Assembly: GCA_046482855.1 (NCBI GenBank)
Contig: JAWOEH010000084.1
Location: forward strand, 1 to 27,899
DNA from: CAYVSF01 sp046482855
Lineage (GTDB): Bacteria; Bacteroidota; Bacteroidia; Bacteroidales; UBA12077
Length of the DNA: 27,899 bases
Direction: 5' to 3'
Translations under genes and position numbers: made by a program
Notes under the pieces: model-generated
Told to the model about the DNA's origin: nothing
Database searches by the model: none
The model's input: only the letters and a program-made list of their open reading frames with translations
Shown here: positions 1-9,051 of the stretch, piece by piece
How positions within the stretch are numbered: the first letter of the stretch is position 1
Layout: each line of letters begins with the position of its first letter

Positions 1-555
1 GACATTAAGCAAGCAGTAGAAACTTTACGAAAGGGTGGCACCCTTATCTATCCCACCGATACCATTTGGGCATTGGGATGTGATGCAACAAATGCACAGG
101 CAGTAGATACTGTTTTCAAGATCAAAAATCGCAAGGAATCCAAAAGCCCGATTGTGTTGGTCTCCGATATTGGCATGTTGCAAAATTACATTCAAGAGCT
201 GCCCGAGGTTGCCTGGGACTTAATCGAATATGCCGACAAGCCCCTTACGCTCATTTTTGACGGGGCACGCAACCTGGCTCCCAACGTCATTGCCAATGAC
301 GGCAGTATAGCCATACGAGTAGTGAAAGACGAATTCGCCCGGCAACTTATCGAACGATTTCATAAACCCATTGTTTCCGCCTCGGCCAATATCAGTGGAG
401 AGCCACACCCTAACTTCTTCGACGAAATTAGTGAAGAGGTAAAAACAGCTGTTGACTATATTGTAAGCTGGGGACAAGAAGACAGCACCCCCAGGGATTC
501 TTCCAGTATCATGAAAATTAAAAACAATGGCGAATTCAAACTGATTCGACAATAG
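1..555 (+). CDS. L-threonylcarbamoyladenylate synthase, Sua5/YrdC/TsaC family (5' partial)
   Basis: The frame is open from base 1, so the true start lies upstream of the window; about 184 codons are visible. The product makes threonylcarbamoyl-AMP from threonine, bicarbonate and ATP, the first step of the t6A modification of ANN-decoding tRNAs in the cytoplasm. Family marks are the YPTDTIWALGCDA stretch near the visible N-terminus, the KNRKESKSPIVLV segment (the nucleotide/bicarbonate-binding K-x-R...S-P pattern), and SANISGEP near residue 132. The visible length fits the short YrdC/TsaC form without the extra C-terminal Sua5 domain. An internal TTG at 73 is in frame but lies inside the conserved core, so it is not the start. 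The next gene converges on it with a 42-bp gap. Confidence 0.9.
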   Translation, partial: DIKQAVETLRKGGTLIYPTDTIWALGCDATNAQAVDTVFKIKNRKESKSPIVLVSDIGMLQNYIQELPEVAWDLIEYADKPLTLIFDGARNLAPNVIANDGSIAIRVVKDEFARQLIERFHKPIVSASANISGEPHPNFFDEISEEVKTAVDYIVSWGQEDSTPRDSSSIMKIKNNGEFKLIRQ

Positions 556-597
556 GGCATCTTTCAATAGCGATACCCCATTGCCTCTATCAGATCT

Positions 598-1296
598 TTA
601 TCGTTCCCGAACATGTCCTGAGCCCACAACCCGGGCATCAATTAAAGCCTCTCCTTCATAGTATACATTCCCGCTGCCCGTAACAGTTATGGCAAGATCT
701 TCCATGGCCTTTACATAGCTATTCCCACTTCCCGAAATGGATACACGTGCGTTCTCAAAAGCTAAGCCGCTCCCTTTATAATTCCCGGAACCAGTGACTT
801 TAACGTCCAATTCATCACCAGGTCTAGCCCCTTTTACCTGAATGGAACCACTGCCTGAAATTTTTGCCTGTAAATCCTCAACGGTCAGATCTTTCATAGA
901 GATATCTCCACTCCCGGTTACCGTTAACCGCAATGCCCTCGTGCTTATAGGATCTGGGGCAAGTAAATCACCAGACCCGGTAACAGCAAAAGCCACAAGC
1001 GTTGGTAGTTGAACATACACTTTGATGCGATCAGGATTGCCGAATTGCCAGGGCTTTTTATACTTTATCTTCAGGGAAGATCCCGAAACAAACACCTCAA
1101 CCTCCTCCAGAGTTTCCTGCTCCCCTTCCAGGCGACATTCAAATGTTTCTCCTTGCGTTAAATAACAATCGGCAGCTATGGCCAATTCTACTTCATCAAA
1201 ACCACTCACTGCTATTGTTTTCGATTGGCCCTTAGCCAATTGAGCATTGGTGAGAAGAAACAAAACCATTGCCAGGTAATAAACTACATTTTTCAT
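598..1296 (-). CDS. Secreted GIN-domain protein (DUF2807, putative auto-transporter adhesin head)
   Basis: This is a 232-residue protein with a classical signal peptide: MKNVV, then a hydrophobic run of about 15 residues, with cleavage expected after AKGQ near residue 24. The mature part is a series of short beta-helix-like turns in which the motif VTGSG/ISGSG recurs about every 20-25 residues (GSGDLLAP, GSGDISMK, GSGSIQVK, GSGNYKGS, GSGNSYVK, GSGNVYYE, GSGHVRER). This is the hallmark of the DUF2807/GIN family, common in Bacteroidota and expected to be periplasmic or on the cell surface. The precise function is unknown; adhesin head is a family name, not a demonstrated role. It stands alone, divergent from the following epimerase/dehydratase gene. 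No convincing promoter was found. Confidence 0.85.
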   Translation of the reverse strand: MKNVVYYLAMVLFLLTNAQLAKGQSKTIAVSGFDEVELAIAADCYLTQGETFECRLEGEQETLEEVEVFVSGSSLKIKYKKPWQFGNPDRIKVYVQLPTLVAFAVTGSGDLLAPDPISTRALRLTVTGSGDISMKDLTVEDLQAKISGSGSIQVKGARPGDELDVKVTGSGNYKGSGLAFENARVSISGSGNSYVKAMEDLAITVTGSGNVYYEGEALIDARVVGSGHVRER

Positions 1297-1422
1297 ACAC
1301 GTTTATTTATAGATTATTTGACGAAAAGACGTTAGCAACTGCCTTTGCGCTGCATTTTTTTTTATTTTTGTTAATTATAGCTTTCAATTTTAACACTCAG
1401 TTAAACTTATAATAACACAAAT

Positions 1423-3312
1423 ATGTTGTTCCCAAAATCGTATACACCCCGCTGGGTAGTCTTTCTGATTGATTTGATGATTTGTGCTGTATCCATTGCC
1501 TTAGCTTTTGTTTTGCGATTCAACTTTTCTATTCCGCAGACATACATGCAGAGTATGTATTTCATCATCCCCTTTGTGCTATTTATTCGTTCAATAACAT
1601 TCTTGATTTTCCGATCCTATGCCGGAATCATTCGATACTCAGGGGCAAAAGACACAGAGCGGATTTTTCTTGTAAGTTTTACCGGAAGTATCATGTTTGT
1701 CATTCTTAACTACGTTAGCTACTACTTTATAAAAGGCCAGTTCATTATTCCCTTCTCCATTATTTTTATCGATTTTTTCACCACTGTCTTTCTTCTTGCC
1801 TCCTTCAGGCTTGTGACCAAAGCGGTGTACCTGGAGATATACAACCCTTCGCGCGACAAAACGAACATTGTAATATATGGTGCGGGACAATTTGGTGTTA
1901 TTGCCAAACGAACCCTCGACCGCGATGCAGGAACAAAAATGAAAGTGGTAGCCTTCATCGACAAAAACTCTGGTAATGCGGGAAAAAAATTAGAAGGTAT
2001 AACAATTTATCCCTCCGAGGTTATTGGCCAGCTTCAGGAGAAGCACCAAATTGATAAACTGATTATCGCAAAAGAGCATATTTCTTCAGACGAAAAGCAA
2101 GAGGTAATTGATTTAGGTCTTGAACACGATATTCAAGTATTGTCCGTACCCGATATTGATACCTGGATTAATGGGGAATTAAGCTTTAATCAGATTAAAG
2201 AGATAAATATTGAAGATTTGCTGGAGCGCCCCCCAATAAAACTGGATGTCCAAGAGATCAAACGTAAGACCCTTAACAAAACAATTTTGGTAACCGGAGC
2301 AGCCGGTTCTATTGGGAGCGAAATTGTACGGCAGTTGATTCCATTTCACCCCAAACGCATTGTACTGCTCGATCAGGCAGAATCGCCCTTGTATGATATG
2401 GAGTTGGCACTTCAGGAGAAATACAATTTTTACAACTTCGATATTGTTATTGGTAATATTGCTGATGAATACCGTATTCGCGAACTCTTTAATACCTTCC
2501 GCCCCAGCATGGTTTATCATGCAGCAGCCTACAAGCATGTGCCCATGATGGAACACAACCCCACCGAAGCCCTTCGAACAAACATCCTGGGAACGAAAAC
2601 CATCGCAGATGTATCCAACGAATTTGAAGTAAAAGAGTTTGTCATGGTCTCTACTGATAAAGCTGTCAATCCCACTAATGTTATGGGGGCCTCAAAGCGA
2701 ATAGCAGAAATATATATACAGGCATTAAATCAGGTATCAACAACAAATTATATTACAACACGATTTGGAAATGTGCTGGGCTCCAATGGTTCTGTTATTT
2801 TACGCTTCAAAAAGCAGATCGATTCCGGCGGACCTATAACCGTTACCCATCCGGAGGTTACTCGTTTCTTCATGACCATTCCCGAAGCTTGCCAGCTGGT
2901 ATTGGAAGCCAGCGCCATGAGCAAAGGAGGAGAGATATTCATTTTTGATATGGGCAAGAGTGTGAAAATTATTGATCTTGCCAAGAAAATGATAAAACTT
3001 TCCGGATTAGCCATTGGCAAGGATATTCAGATTAAGTTTACAGGCTTACGACCAGGAGAGAAACTTTATGAAGAGCTCTTAGCAGATAAAGAAAATACCG
3101 TCGCCACCTTTCATGAGAAAATTATGATTGCCAAGGTGCGCAAATATGAATTTCACAAAGTCTTCGAACAAATTCAAACACTTCTTGCTTTACAAAAGGG
3201 GCACGACAACATGGAAATTGTTAAACAGATGAAACGAATAACCCCTGAGTTTAAAAGCCAAAACTCCCAATACGAAGAACTTGATATGGAGATTACAGAG
3301 GAGAAAAACTAA
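1423..3312 (+). CDS. Membrane-bound UDP-sugar 4,6-dehydratase (CapD/WbpM/PglF-type polysaccharide biosynthesis protein)
   Basis: The protein has 629 residues. Residues ~10-135 hold four hydrophobic segments. A first Rossmann-like domain follows (IVIYGAGQFGVIAKRTL near 148-165), then the catalytic short-chain dehydrogenase domain from ~285 with NAD-binding TGAAGSIGSE (T291-E300). Members remove water from a UDP-N-acetylhexosamine to give the 4-keto-6-deoxy sugar used for capsule, O-antigen or glycan synthesis. The usual Tyr-x3-Lys is replaced by Met421-x3-Lys425, and T411-D412-K413 provides the Asp/Lys pair. This is typical of WbpM/PglF dehydratases and separates them from ordinary epimerases. 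The exact substrate cannot be read from sequence. Its stop codon touches the start of the downstream thioesterase gene, so the two are probably co-transcribed. Confidence 0.9.
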   Translation: MLFPKSYTPRWVVFLIDLMICAVSIALAFVLRFNFSIPQTYMQSMYFIIPFVLFIRSITFLIFRSYAGIIRYSGAKDTERIFLVSFTGSIMFVILNYVSYYFIKGQFIIPFSIIFIDFFTTVFLLASFRLVTKAVYLEIYNPSRDKTNIVIYGAGQFGVIAKRTLDRDAGTKMKVVAFIDKNSGNAGKKLEGITIYPSEVIGQLQEKHQIDKLIIAKEHISSDEKQEVIDLGLEHDIQVLSVPDIDTWINGELSFNQIKEINIEDLLERPPIKLDVQEIKRKTLNKTILVTGAAGSIGSEIVRQLIPFHPKRIVLLDQAESPLYDMELALQEKYNFYNFDIVIGNIADEYRIRELFNTFRPSMVYHAAAYKHVPMMEHNPTEALRTNILGTKTIADVSNEFEVKEFVMVSTDKAVNPTNVMGASKRIAEIYIQALNQVSTTNYITTRFGNVLGSNGSVILRFKKQIDSGGPITVTHPEVTRFFMTIPEACQLVLEASAMSKGGEIFIFDMGKSVKIIDLAKKMIKLSGLAIGKDIQIKFTGLRPGEKLYEELLADKENTVATFHEKIMIAKVRKYEFHKVFEQIQTLLALQKGHDNMEIVKQMKRITPEFKSQNSQYEELDMEITEEKN

Positions 3313-3723
3313 ATGGAAATTTACAAACACGAAACCGAGATTCAATTACGCTTTAACGATATTGACATGCTGGGTCATGTGAGTAATTCCATCTACCAGA
3401 ACTATTTCGACCTGGCGCGTACAGCTTACTTCAAACAAGCACTCTCTTCGCCCATCAATTGGAAAGAGACAGCTTTGGTTTTAGCCAGCATAAAGATTGA
3501 TTATAAAAAGCCCATCTTTTTTGATGAGCAGGTATCCGTTGTTACAAGGGTATATCATTTGGGAAATAAGAGCTTAAAAATGCACCAAAAACTCATCAAT
3601 AAGATTACACGCGAGGAACATGCCATAAATGATGCTGTTCTTGTGGCATTCAATTTCAACAACAACCAACCCGTTTTAGTACCTGAAATGTGGAAAGAGG
3701 AGATTTCCCAGTTTGAAGATTAA
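3313..3723 (+). CDS. Acyl-CoA thioesterase, 4HBT hotdog-fold family
   Basis: This 136-residue protein is the size of a single hotdog domain. The N-terminal block RFNDIDMLGHVSNSIYQNYF (residues ~13-32) matches the YbgC/FadM-type 4-hydroxybenzoyl-CoA thioesterase signature, in which the Asp in the DxxGHVxN-like segment is the usual catalytic residue. The family hydrolyses acyl-CoA or acyl-ACP thioesters in the cytoplasm; the substrate is not predictable. The ATG follows the stop codon of the dehydratase gene with no gap, indicating translational coupling. The 3' end overlaps rimM on the opposite strand by 4 bp. Confidence 0.85.
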   Translation: MEIYKHETEIQLRFNDIDMLGHVSNSIYQNYFDLARTAYFKQALSSPINWKETALVLASIKIDYKKPIFFDEQVSVVTRVYHLGNKSLKMHQKLINKITREEHAINDAVLVAFNFNNNQPVLVPEMWKEEISQFED

Positions 3724-4229
3724 AGATCTAAAAGTCCTTCGGGAAGCTCCAGGAATAGTCGCTTTTGCTGCTCATCAAGTGAAAGAATCAAATCTTCATG
3801 AATGGGCAAGGTAAAAGCCTTACCTAAGTTATTCTCGACAATAAGCAGTGGGTTTTGCGGCAGTGGGTCAATGGCCACTACTTTCCCGATGTATTCTTTT
3901 TGATTAAAAACGCTATACCCTATCAATTGAGCTGAAAACTTTTCCTCCTCATCGAGCTCCGAGGAGGCAACATAGCATTCACAACCCACTAAATATTGCG
4001 CCTGCTCATGGGTGGTTACATCCTGGAGCAGAACATAGGCGGAATGCCGCGCTTTGGGTCGAATATCGGAAAGAAAAAAGGGAACCAATCCGCCTTCTAT
4101 AAGAAGAAAGATCAATTCCCAATGCGTACTATCTTCTGATTCAATTTGCGTTAACTGTAAAATAAGCTCTCCGCGATTTCCGGAGGTCTTAAGCAGTTGG
4201 CCAATGGCGGTTGTAGCTTCATGAATCAT
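3720..4229 (-). CDS. rimM: Ribosome maturation factor RimM
   Basis: The product has 169 residues, normal for RimM, a cytoplasmic factor that binds ribosomal protein S19 and helps mature the 30S head around 16S rRNA helices 31-33. The N-terminal region (ATTAIGQLLKTSGNRGELIL) is the RimM N-terminal beta barrel start. The C-terminal PRC-barrel-like half contains YIGKVVAI and NNLGKAFTLPIHEDLI. Its place 24 bp behind rpsP on the same strand matches the conserved rpsP-rimM order of many bacteria. trmD and rplS, which often follow, are absent here. The family is divergent at sequence level, so the call rests on both motif and neighbourhood. Confidence 0.88.
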   Translation of the reverse strand: MIHEATTAIGQLLKTSGNRGELILQLTQIESEDSTHWELIFLLIEGGLVPFFLSDIRPKARHSAYVLLQDVTTHEQAQYLVGCECYVASSELDEEEKFSAQLIGYSVFNQKEYIGKVVAIDPLPQNPLLIVENNLGKAFTLPIHEDLILSLDEQQKRLFLELPEGLLDL

Positions 4230-4253
4230 ACATGAGAAAGAATAAAGCGTATG

Positions 4254-4826
4254 CTATTCCTCACTCTTTTCGGCTTCATCACTTGCAGCTTCCTCGGTTG
4301 GTTCTGCTGCAGCTTCCTCTGCCTCACCCTGGGCTTCTGCCTCGGCAGCTTTAGCAGCATCTTGAGCCTCTTTTTGTTTCTTGGCAAGCTCAGCAGCGCG
4401 TTCTTCGTTCACTTTACGTTCTGCTTCTAATTGCTTGGCAGCCTCCTCGTCGGCGGCTTTCTTAACACCATCACGCTGGGCATCAAGTTTTGCCTCTTTT
4501 TCCTTCAGCCAAGCTTCAAATTTCTCCTCTGCTTGTGCCTCGGTAAGAGCTCCTTTTTTCACACCTTCCAAGAGGTGTTTCTTGAGAAGCACTCCTTTAT
4601 AGGACAAGATAGCTTTTACGGTATCCGTAGGTTGAGCGCCTTTGCGTAACCAATCCAATGCTTTGTCAAAATCAAGATTGATTGTAGCAGGATTTGTGGT
4701 AGGATCGTAGTTTCCTACGCGTTCGATAAATTTACCATCTCGTGGCGCCCTGCTATCTGCTATCACAATGTGATAGAATGGTCTTCTCTTTCTACCTTTT
4801 CTAGATAAACGAATTTTTACAGGCAT
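4254..4826 (-). CDS. rpsP: 30S ribosomal protein S16 with long charged C-terminal tail
   Basis: Residues 1-~80 are the S16 core: MPVKIRLSRKGRKRRPFYHI at the N-terminus, then RAPRDGKFIERVGNYDP and the ALDWLRKGAQPTDTV segment. S16 binds 16S rRNA early in 30S assembly. The protein is 190 residues, about twice the ~80-90 of E. coli. From ~100 onward it is a low-complexity Ala/Glu/Lys tail that reads as charged helix or coiled coil. Such extensions are frequent in Bacteroidota S16. The start is the ATG beginning the conserved MPVKIRL block. A good -7 element lies about 50 bp upstream on the same strand, and rimM follows 24 bp downstream. Confidence 0.95.
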   Translation of the reverse strand: MPVKIRLSRKGRKRRPFYHIVIADSRAPRDGKFIERVGNYDPTTNPATINLDFDKALDWLRKGAQPTDTVKAILSYKGVLLKKHLLEGVKKGALTEAQAEEKFEAWLKEKEAKLDAQRDGVKKAADEEAAKQLEAERKVNEERAAELAKKQKEAQDAAKAAEAEAQGEAEEAAAEPTEEAASDEAEKSEE

Positions 4827-4875
4827 ACTCGAATTTTAATTAATGAATAAAAAATAACCTACTTTTAATGTCCGG

Positions 4876-4905
4876 CAAAGATACAACTATTATTCTTTTT
4901 AGAAA
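4876..4905 (-). promoter_or_regulatory. Bacteroidota-type promoter of rpsP-rimM
   Basis: On the minus strand TATCTTTG (4883 to 4876) matches the TAnnTTTG -7 consensus exactly. TTTC at 4905-4902 sits 18 bp upstream in the place of the -33 TTTG (3 of 4). The resulting leader would be about 45 nt before the rpsP ATG. Called by motif only. Confidence 0.55.
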
Positions 4906-5050
4906 CCCACTGTGTCAAAAAATCCCGACAACGCCATTCATTTTTTTCTCATCTGCTGTCTCTTATCCGAACATTGGGCATTCCGGCATGTTTTAGTAAA
5001 AGCAATTTTCAATACTTATTAACACTCCTTTAGCAAACTATTTATATTAC

Positions 5051-5058
5051 TATTTTTG
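5051..5058 (+). promoter_or_regulatory. Candidate -7 element for dnaE
   Basis: TATTTTTG matches TAnnTTTG and lies 29 bp before the dnaE ATG. No clear -33 TTTG is present (a T-rich triplet at 5029-5031 is the nearest), so the call is tentative. Confidence 0.35.
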
Positions 5059-5087
5059 TAGATCTATTTGCCAAATTCATTTGATTT

Positions 5088-8000
5088 ATGATACCCTTTA
5101 CGCATTTACACGTCCATACACAATACTCCATCCTCGATGGAGCCTCCGATGTATCAACACTTATAAAAAAAGCCGTGGATGATGGTATGCCAGCTGTAGC
5201 CATCACCGACCATGGAAATATGTTTGGAGCGAAAGACTTTTTTAACACAGCTAAGAAAAATGGCATTAAGCCCATTTTGGGATGTGAAACCTATGTGGCC
5301 AAAGGCAGCAGATTCGAGAAATCCGACAAAACCGACCGGGGACATCACCTGATCCTCCTGGCAAAAAATAAAACCGGCTATCACAATTTAATCAAGATGG
5401 TTTCCTACGGATTTACTGAAGGATTCTACTTTAAGCCTCGTATCGACAAAGAACTTTTGCGAACCTATAACGAAGGGATCATTTGTGCCTCGGCATGTTT
5501 AGGCGGAGAAATTCCCCAAGCCATTATGCGCTCAGGAAAAGAGGCAGGAATAGAGGTCGCTCAGGAATACAAAGCGATATTTGGCGACGACTTCTACCTG
5601 GAGCTTCAACGTCACCCCTCTGGCGACCCTCAAAAAGATGAGGATATTTACAACCGACAGGTGGAGGTAAACGCTGTTTTATTGGAAATTGCCCGTGAAC
5701 TGAATATCAAAGTAATTGCTACCAACGACGTTCACTTTATTAATGCGGAAGATGCAGAAGCCCATGACCGGCTCATCTGTTTAAATACCGGCAAAGATCT
5801 GGACGATCCCAACCGAATGCGGTATACAACACAAGAGTTCTTCAAAACCCAGCAGGAGATGAACGAACTGTTTGCAGACATTCCGCACGCACTGGAAACC
5901 ACCAGCGAAATTGCAGCAAAAGTTGAGGCCTATGAGCTCGACAGCGATCCAATTATGCCGGAGTTTGAGCTCCCGGAAGGATTCGATAACGAAGACGACT
6001 ACCTGCGTCATTTAACTTATGAAGGTGCGAAAAAACGGTACCCGGATATTACCGACGAAATTCGCGAACGCTTAGACTTTGAATTATCCGTAATTAAAGG
6101 AATGGGGTTTCCGGGCTACTTCCTGATTGTTCAGGATTTCTTACATGCTGCCCGCGAAATGGGCGTCTCAGTTGGCCCGGGCAGGGGATCAGCGGCAGGC
6201 TCAGCCGTTGCCTATTGCAACGGAATTACCGATATCGATCCCATAAAGTACAACTTACTGTTTGAGCGTTTCCTGAATCCCGATCGTATATCAATGCCTG
6301 ATATAGATATCGATTTTGATGAAGATGGTCGAGAACGAATATTGCAATGGGTAGTTGATAAGTACGGCGAAAAACGCGTAGCACATATTGTTACCTTTGG
6401 TACCATGGCGGCTAAACTTGCCATCAGAGATGTGGCTCGTGTTGAAAAAATGCCCCTTGATCTTGCCGACCGCCTGGCAAAACTGATTCCCGATAAGCCT
6501 GGAACAACCCTTGCTAAAGCGTATAAAGAAGAACCGGAACTAAAAAAACATCGCGACGAAGGGGAAAGCATTGTTCGGCGTACCCTAAAATATGCCGAAA
6601 CCCTGGAAGGCTCTGTGCGTCAAACCGGTGTACATGCCTGTGGCATCATCATTGCCCGCGATGACATGGAAAATTACCTGCCGGTAACCACAGCAAAAGA
6701 TGCTGACCTGTGGGTAACCCAATACGATGGCAACCATGTGGAAAGTGTGGGTATGCTAAAAATGGACTTCCTGGGTCTTAAAACACTATCCATCATTAAA
6801 GATGGCGTAGAGAACGTAAAAGAATCCAAAGGCATCGACATTGACATCAACCAGTTGCCTTTAGATGACGCACCTACTTACGAGCTCTATGCACGTGGTG
6901 AAACAACCGGCCTCTTCCAGTTCGAGTCCGAAGGGATGAAAAAGCACCTGAAAGCCCTGAAACCAAACCGTTTTGAGGATCTTATTGCCATGAATGCCCT
7001 CTATCGTCCGGGCCCAATGGAATACATCCCCTCATTTATCCGGCGTAAGCATGGGCAGGAAAAAATTGAATACGATCTTCCCGAAATGGAAGAATTCCTG
7101 CAGGATACCTACGGAATTACGGTATATCAGGAGCAGGTGATGTTGCTCTCACAAAAGCTGGCCAACTTTTCAAAAGGTCAGGCCGACTCTCTTCGTAAGG
7201 CCATGGGTAAGAAGAAGAAGGATTTGATGGAGGAGCTGAAGGAGAAATTCGTTGCCGGCTGTAAAGAAAACGGCTATGCCGAAGAAAGAGTGCTCAAAAT
7301 TTGGAAAGACTGGGAGGCTTTTGCCCAGTACGCCTTTAACAAATCACACTCCACTTGTTATGCTTATGTATCGTACCAAACCGCATTCCTGAAAGCACAT
7401 CATCCTGGCGAATACATGGCTGCGGTACTTAGCCGCAACATTAACGACATTAAAAAGATCACCATCTTCATGGATGAGTGTCGCCGAATGGGAATCCAAG
7501 TGCTGGGACCCGATGTGAACGAAAGTAAGTATAAATTTACTGTGAATAAAGAAGGCCACGTGCGTTTCGGACTGGGAGCCATCAAAGGGGTTGGCGAAGG
7601 CGCGGTGATGAAAATTATTGAAGAGCGCGAAGAGAATGGCGCCTACAAAGATATTTATGATTTTGTGGAGCGCGTAAACCTGCAACAGGTAAACCGGAAG
7701 AATCTGGAAGGCCTGGCAACTGCAGGAGCCTTCGACAACCTGGGGGAGATTAAACGAGGACAGTATTTTGCCAAGGACACAAAAGATTCAACCTTTGTGG
7801 AAAATCTGGTGCGCTACGGCATTCGGTTCCAGAACGACCGCGACACCCATCAGCAATCTTTATTTGGTGGCGCTGCCGACATCGAAATTGCCAAACCTGA
7901 GCTCCCCGAAAATGCCCAAGATTGGCAAAAACTCGAACGTCTGACACGGGAAAAAGAGCTGGTGGGCATATACCTGAGCGCCCATCCGCTGGACGATTTT

Positions 8001-8579
8001 AAACTTGAAGTAGAAACCTTCACCAATGCCGACTTTACCGTTTTGGACGAAATGGAGGCACATAGAAATAAAGAGCTTTCAATGGCAGCTTTGGTAACTG
8101 CTGTTGAAGACAGAGTAACAAAAACGGGAAAACCCTATGGGCGAATTACGTTGCAGGATTATAAAAATCAGCATCAATTTATGATGTTTAGTAAAGACTG
8201 GACTAACTTTCGCCAATATTGCTACGTAAACAACCCCCTGCTAATTAAAGGAAGAATTCAGGAAAGACCTTTCCGCGACGACGGCGAGCTGGAATTTAAA
8301 TTTACAAAAATTGAGATGCTGAGTGAATTACGCGATGAACGTATTCATTCTCTCCAAATCACCGTTGACATCAACGATCTTACCAACGAATTAATGGCCG
8401 ATATAAAAAGATATACCACCACTCAAAAATCCTCAAAAATACAGCTTAAATTCACTGTTTTCGATAGGCAGGAGAAGCTCTTTATCAATATGTTCTCCAG
8501 AACCCAACGGGTAGATCTTTCCAATGAGCTGATCGACTACCTGAAACAAAATTCCTCATTGAAATATCGGATAAATTAA
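5088..8579 (+). CDS. dnaE: DNA polymerase III alpha subunit
   Basis: The product is an 1163-residue DnaE1-type replicative polymerase. The N-terminal PHP domain starts FTHLHVHTQYSILDGASD and continues with VAITDHGNMFGAKDFF. The C-family polymerase core shows GPGRGSAAGSAVAYC (~residue 365) and the catalytic aspartates in MPDIDIDFDEDGRE (~404-415), then TGVHACGII, LYRPGPMEYIP and FNKSHSTCYAYVSYQTAF. An OB-fold segment (VTAVEDRVTKTGKPYGRI) lies near 1010. An internal beta-clamp-binding motif QQSLF is at residues 922-926, where the E. coli subunit carries its clamp motif. No proofreading exonuclease domain is inserted, so proofreading must come from elsewhere, as usual for DnaE1. The ATG directly precedes the PHP motif. 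The gene appears monocistronic, with trxA starting 81 bp later. Confidence 0.97.
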   Translation: MIPFTHLHVHTQYSILDGASDVSTLIKKAVDDGMPAVAITDHGNMFGAKDFFNTAKKNGIKPILGCETYVAKGSRFEKSDKTDRGHHLILLAKNKTGYHNLIKMVSYGFTEGFYFKPRIDKELLRTYNEGIICASACLGGEIPQAIMRSGKEAGIEVAQEYKAIFGDDFYLELQRHPSGDPQKDEDIYNRQVEVNAVLLEIARELNIKVIATNDVHFINAEDAEAHDRLICLNTGKDLDDPNRMRYTTQEFFKTQQEMNELFADIPHALETTSEIAAKVEAYELDSDPIMPEFELPEGFDNEDDYLRHLTYEGAKKRYPDITDEIRERLDFELSVIKGMGFPGYFLIVQDFLHAAREMGVSVGPGRGSAAGSAVAYCNGITDIDPIKYNLLFERFLNPDRISMPDIDIDFDEDGRERILQWVVDKYGEKRVAHIVTFGTMAAKLAIRDVARVEKMPLDLADRLAKLIPDKPGTTLAKAYKEEPELKKHRDEGESIVRRTLKYAETLEGSVRQTGVHACGIIIARDDMENYLPVTTAKDADLWVTQYDGNHVESVGMLKMDFLGLKTLSIIKDGVENVKESKGIDIDINQLPLDDAPTYELYARGETTGLFQFESEGMKKHLKALKPNRFEDLIAMNALYRPGPMEYIPSFIRRKHGQEKIEYDLPEMEEFLQDTYGITVYQEQVMLLSQKLANFSKGQADSLRKAMGKKKKDLMEELKEKFVAGCKENGYAEERVLKIWKDWEAFAQYAFNKSHSTCYAYVSYQTAFLKAHHPGEYMAAVLSRNINDIKKITIFMDECRRMGIQVLGPDVNESKYKFTVNKEGHVRFGLGAIKGVGEGAVMKIIEEREENGAYKDIYDFVERVNLQQVNRKNLEGLATAGAFDNLGEIKRGQYFAKDTKDSTFVENLVRYGIRFQNDRDTHQQSLFGGAADIEIAKPELPENAQDWQKLERLTREKELVGIYLSAHPLDDFKLEVETFTNADFTVLDEMEAHRNKELSMAALVTAVEDRVTKTGKPYGRITLQDYKNQHQFMMFSKDWTNFRQYCYVNNPLLIKGRIQERPFRDDGELEFKFTKIEMLSELRDERIHSLQITVDINDLTNELMADIKRYTTTQKSSKIQLKFTVFDRQEKLFINMFSRTQRVDLSNELIDYLKQNSSLKYRIN

Positions 8580-8591
8580 ACATTTTATCCT

Positions 8592-8599
8592 TACATTTG
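8592..8599 (+). promoter_or_regulatory. Candidate -7 element for trxA
   Basis: TACATTTG matches TAnnTTTG exactly and lies 61 bp before the trxA ATG in the dnaE-trxA gap. No -33 TTTG is found at the usual 18-21 bp spacing. Confidence 0.4.
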
Positions 8600-8660
8600 T
8601 CTTTGGAAACAGTTGTATATGTAAATAACTAAAATCTATAAATCATTAATATTAAAACAT

Positions 8661-8978
8661 ATGGCAGTTGAAATTACAGAAGCGAACTTCGAAGAAAAAG
8701 TAATGCAGTCCGACAAACCTGTACTTTTAGACTTTTGGGCAGAATGGTGTGGGCCTTGTCGAATGATTGGCCCATTGGTTGAAGAACTAGCCGAGGAGTA
8801 CAAAGATCAGGCAGTTATTGGGAAAGTGGACGTAGACAGCAATCCTGGAATAGCAGGCAAGTTTGGTATTCGTAACATCCCAACAGTACTCTTTATTAAA
8901 AATGGTGAAGTAGCGGACAAGCAAGTAGGTGCGGTTCCCAAGAGCAACTTGGAGTCAAAACTAAAAGCATTGTTATAA
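8661..8978 (+). CDS. trxA: Thioredoxin
   Basis: The 105-residue protein has the full thioredoxin fold. The active site is WCGPC (W29-C33), within FWAEWCGPCRMIGP. The VDVDSNPGIAGKFGIRNIPT block carries the cis-proline, and FIKNGEVADKQVGAVPKSNL completes the C-terminal half. It is a cytoplasmic dithiol reductant for reductases and misoxidised proteins; no signal peptide is present. The gene has its own upstream -7 candidate and ends in a strong terminator, so it is probably monocistronic. Confidence 0.96.
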   Translation: MAVEITEANFEEKVMQSDKPVLLDFWAEWCGPCRMIGPLVEELAEEYKDQAVIGKVDVDSNPGIAGKFGIRNIPTVLFIKNGEVADKQVGAVPKSNLESKLKALL

Positions 8979-8989
8979 CCTTTAAAGAA

Positions 8990-9012
8990 AGCCCGGTTCG
9001 CCGGGCTTTTTT
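8990..9012 (+). terminator. Rho-independent terminator of trxA
   Basis: The stem is GCCCGG/CCGGGC closed by a TTCG tetraloop and followed by six T residues, 12 bp after the trxA stop codon. Confidence 0.93.
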
Positions 9013-9025
9013 ATGCCATTTTTTT

Positions 9026-9050
9026 GCTAACTTGTAGAAAACAAGTTAGC
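9026..9050. other. Perfect hairpin immediately before the radC start codon
   Basis: GCTAACTTGT and its exact reverse complement ACAAGTTAGC flank the 5-nt spacer AGAAA. The right arm ends one base before the radC ATG at 9052. It fills most of the 39-bp space between the T tract of the trxA terminator and radC. The role is unknown; it could be an operator or an mRNA hairpin at the initiation region. Confidence 0.7.
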
Positions 9051-9051
9051 T

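Noticed and set aside
6212..6571. 119-codon minus-strand frame within dnaE, with other dnaE shadows
   Set aside because: The plus strand encodes the conserved polymerase motifs here; the opposite frames show no family features.
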